A stretch of DNA of 6,379 nucleotides from Bacillota bacterium. Lineage in GTDB: Bacteria > Bacillota > Clostridia > Oscillospirales > QAMX01. Made by a program: the position numbers and the translations under genes. The stretch spans positions 1-6,379 of the forward strand of contig JAKPBM010000372.1 in NCBI GenBank assembly GCA_029778935.1, in the 5' to 3' direction. Position 1 is the stretch's first letter, and every line of letters starts with the position of its first letter. This document shows, piece after piece, positions 6,217 to 6,379 of the stretch. The notes beneath the pieces were generated by a model. That model saw nothing but the letters and a program-made list of their open reading frames with translations. It was not told the origin of the DNA and made no database searches.

Positions 6217-6235
6217 GAGCCGAAAAGCCCGGCTC
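6217..6235. other. Short hairpin in the operon tail
   Basis: GAGCCG (6217-6222) and CGGCTC (6230-6235) pair perfectly around a seven-base loop. A competing pairing AGAGC (6209-6213) with GCTCT (6232-6236) is possible. No T tract follows. The surrounding 6095-6308 stretch shows no recognisable gene. Confidence 0.35.
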
Positions 6236-6308
6236 TGCCGGACGTACAGTACATAAGATTCGTCAAAAGCAAAAGCCGCCGGAATTTTGAATTATCCGGA
6301 TAAAATTT

Positions 6309-6344
6309 CAACCACCCCAAGCAGCCGGGGCGGTTGTTGTTTTA
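6309..6344 (+). terminator. Probable intrinsic terminator of the propeller/HAD operon
   Basis: CAACC-A-CCCC (6309-6318) pairs with GGGG-C-GGTTG (6327-6336) around an eight-base loop, with one A/C mismatch, and is followed by TTGTTTTAT. It lies about 215 bases after the last operon gene. Read on the minus strand the mismatch becomes a G-U pair, so it may also stop transcription entering from the right. Confidence 0.65.
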
Positions 6345-6356
6345 TAAGCAATACTT

Positions 6357-6372
6357 CCGCTGAACACAGCGG
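6357..6372. repeat. Small perfect hairpin at the right edge
   Basis: CCGCTG (6357-6362) and CAGCGG (6367-6372) form a six-base-pair stem with loop AACA. The window ends seven bases later, so its context cannot be judged. Confidence 0.4.
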
Positions 6373-6379
6373 GCAAATC

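Noticed and set aside
6160..6303. 47-codon open frame (starting MQRYVRSQEG) in the operon tail
   Set aside because: Only a weak GGAG at short distance precedes it, it has no recognisable features, and it is the tail of a shadow frame that continues from inside the HAD gene.
6292..6303. 12-base palindrome TTATCCGGATAA
   Set aside because: It overlaps the region just before the terminator, and there is no second copy or associated gene to suggest a binding site.

Overview
The window is a GC-rich stretch with every supported gene on the + strand. Strong AGGAGG/AAAGGA-type ribosome binding sites, TTG and GTG starts beside ATG, a Bacillus-like type I mannose-6-phosphate isomerase and a biotin ligase without a DNA-binding domain all suggest a GC-rich Bacillota member, either clostridial or Paenibacillus-like. 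This is inference; there is no rRNA or other decisive marker.

Layout. (1) 1-1742: the 3' part of a type I mannose-6-phosphate isomerase gene (manA-like) is followed after 33 nt by an amidohydrolase_2-family TIM-barrel hydrolase, and a compact hairpin terminator closes the pair. (2) 1798-2571: a class I biotin-protein ligase (birA-type catalytic and C-terminal domains only) starts at a TTG behind a good Shine-Dalgarno. (3) 2572-3244: a roughly 670-base gap with no convincing gene. It holds a hairpin-rich segment (about 2640-2935) that is open on both strands, and a degenerate tandem repeat of about 37 bases (2982-3103). (4) 3245-6094: a tight three-gene operon encoding a cytoplasmic sialidase-like (Asp-box) beta-propeller protein and two tandem paralogous HAD phosphatases of the YjjG type, with gaps of 9 and 18 nt and Shine-Dalgarno sequences overlapping or abutting the upstream stop codons. 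(5) 6095-6379: a short non-coding tail with an orphan AGGAGG at the last stop codon, small hairpins and a probable intrinsic terminator near 6309-6344.

How they fit together. The isomerase links fructose-6-phosphate and mannose-6-phosphate metabolism; the amidohydrolase next to it has intact metal-site motifs but no deducible substrate. Biotin ligase is a housekeeping function for biotin-dependent carboxylases. The propeller/HAD operon could join carbohydrate handling to phosphate removal, but this rests only on gene order. Most of the window is ordinary. The points most worth a second look are the divergence between the two HAD paralogs, the propeller protein that lacks a sialidase signature, the intergenic repeat region and the orphan ribosome binding site. 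I found no defence system, CRISPR array, transposase or tRNA/rRNA gene.
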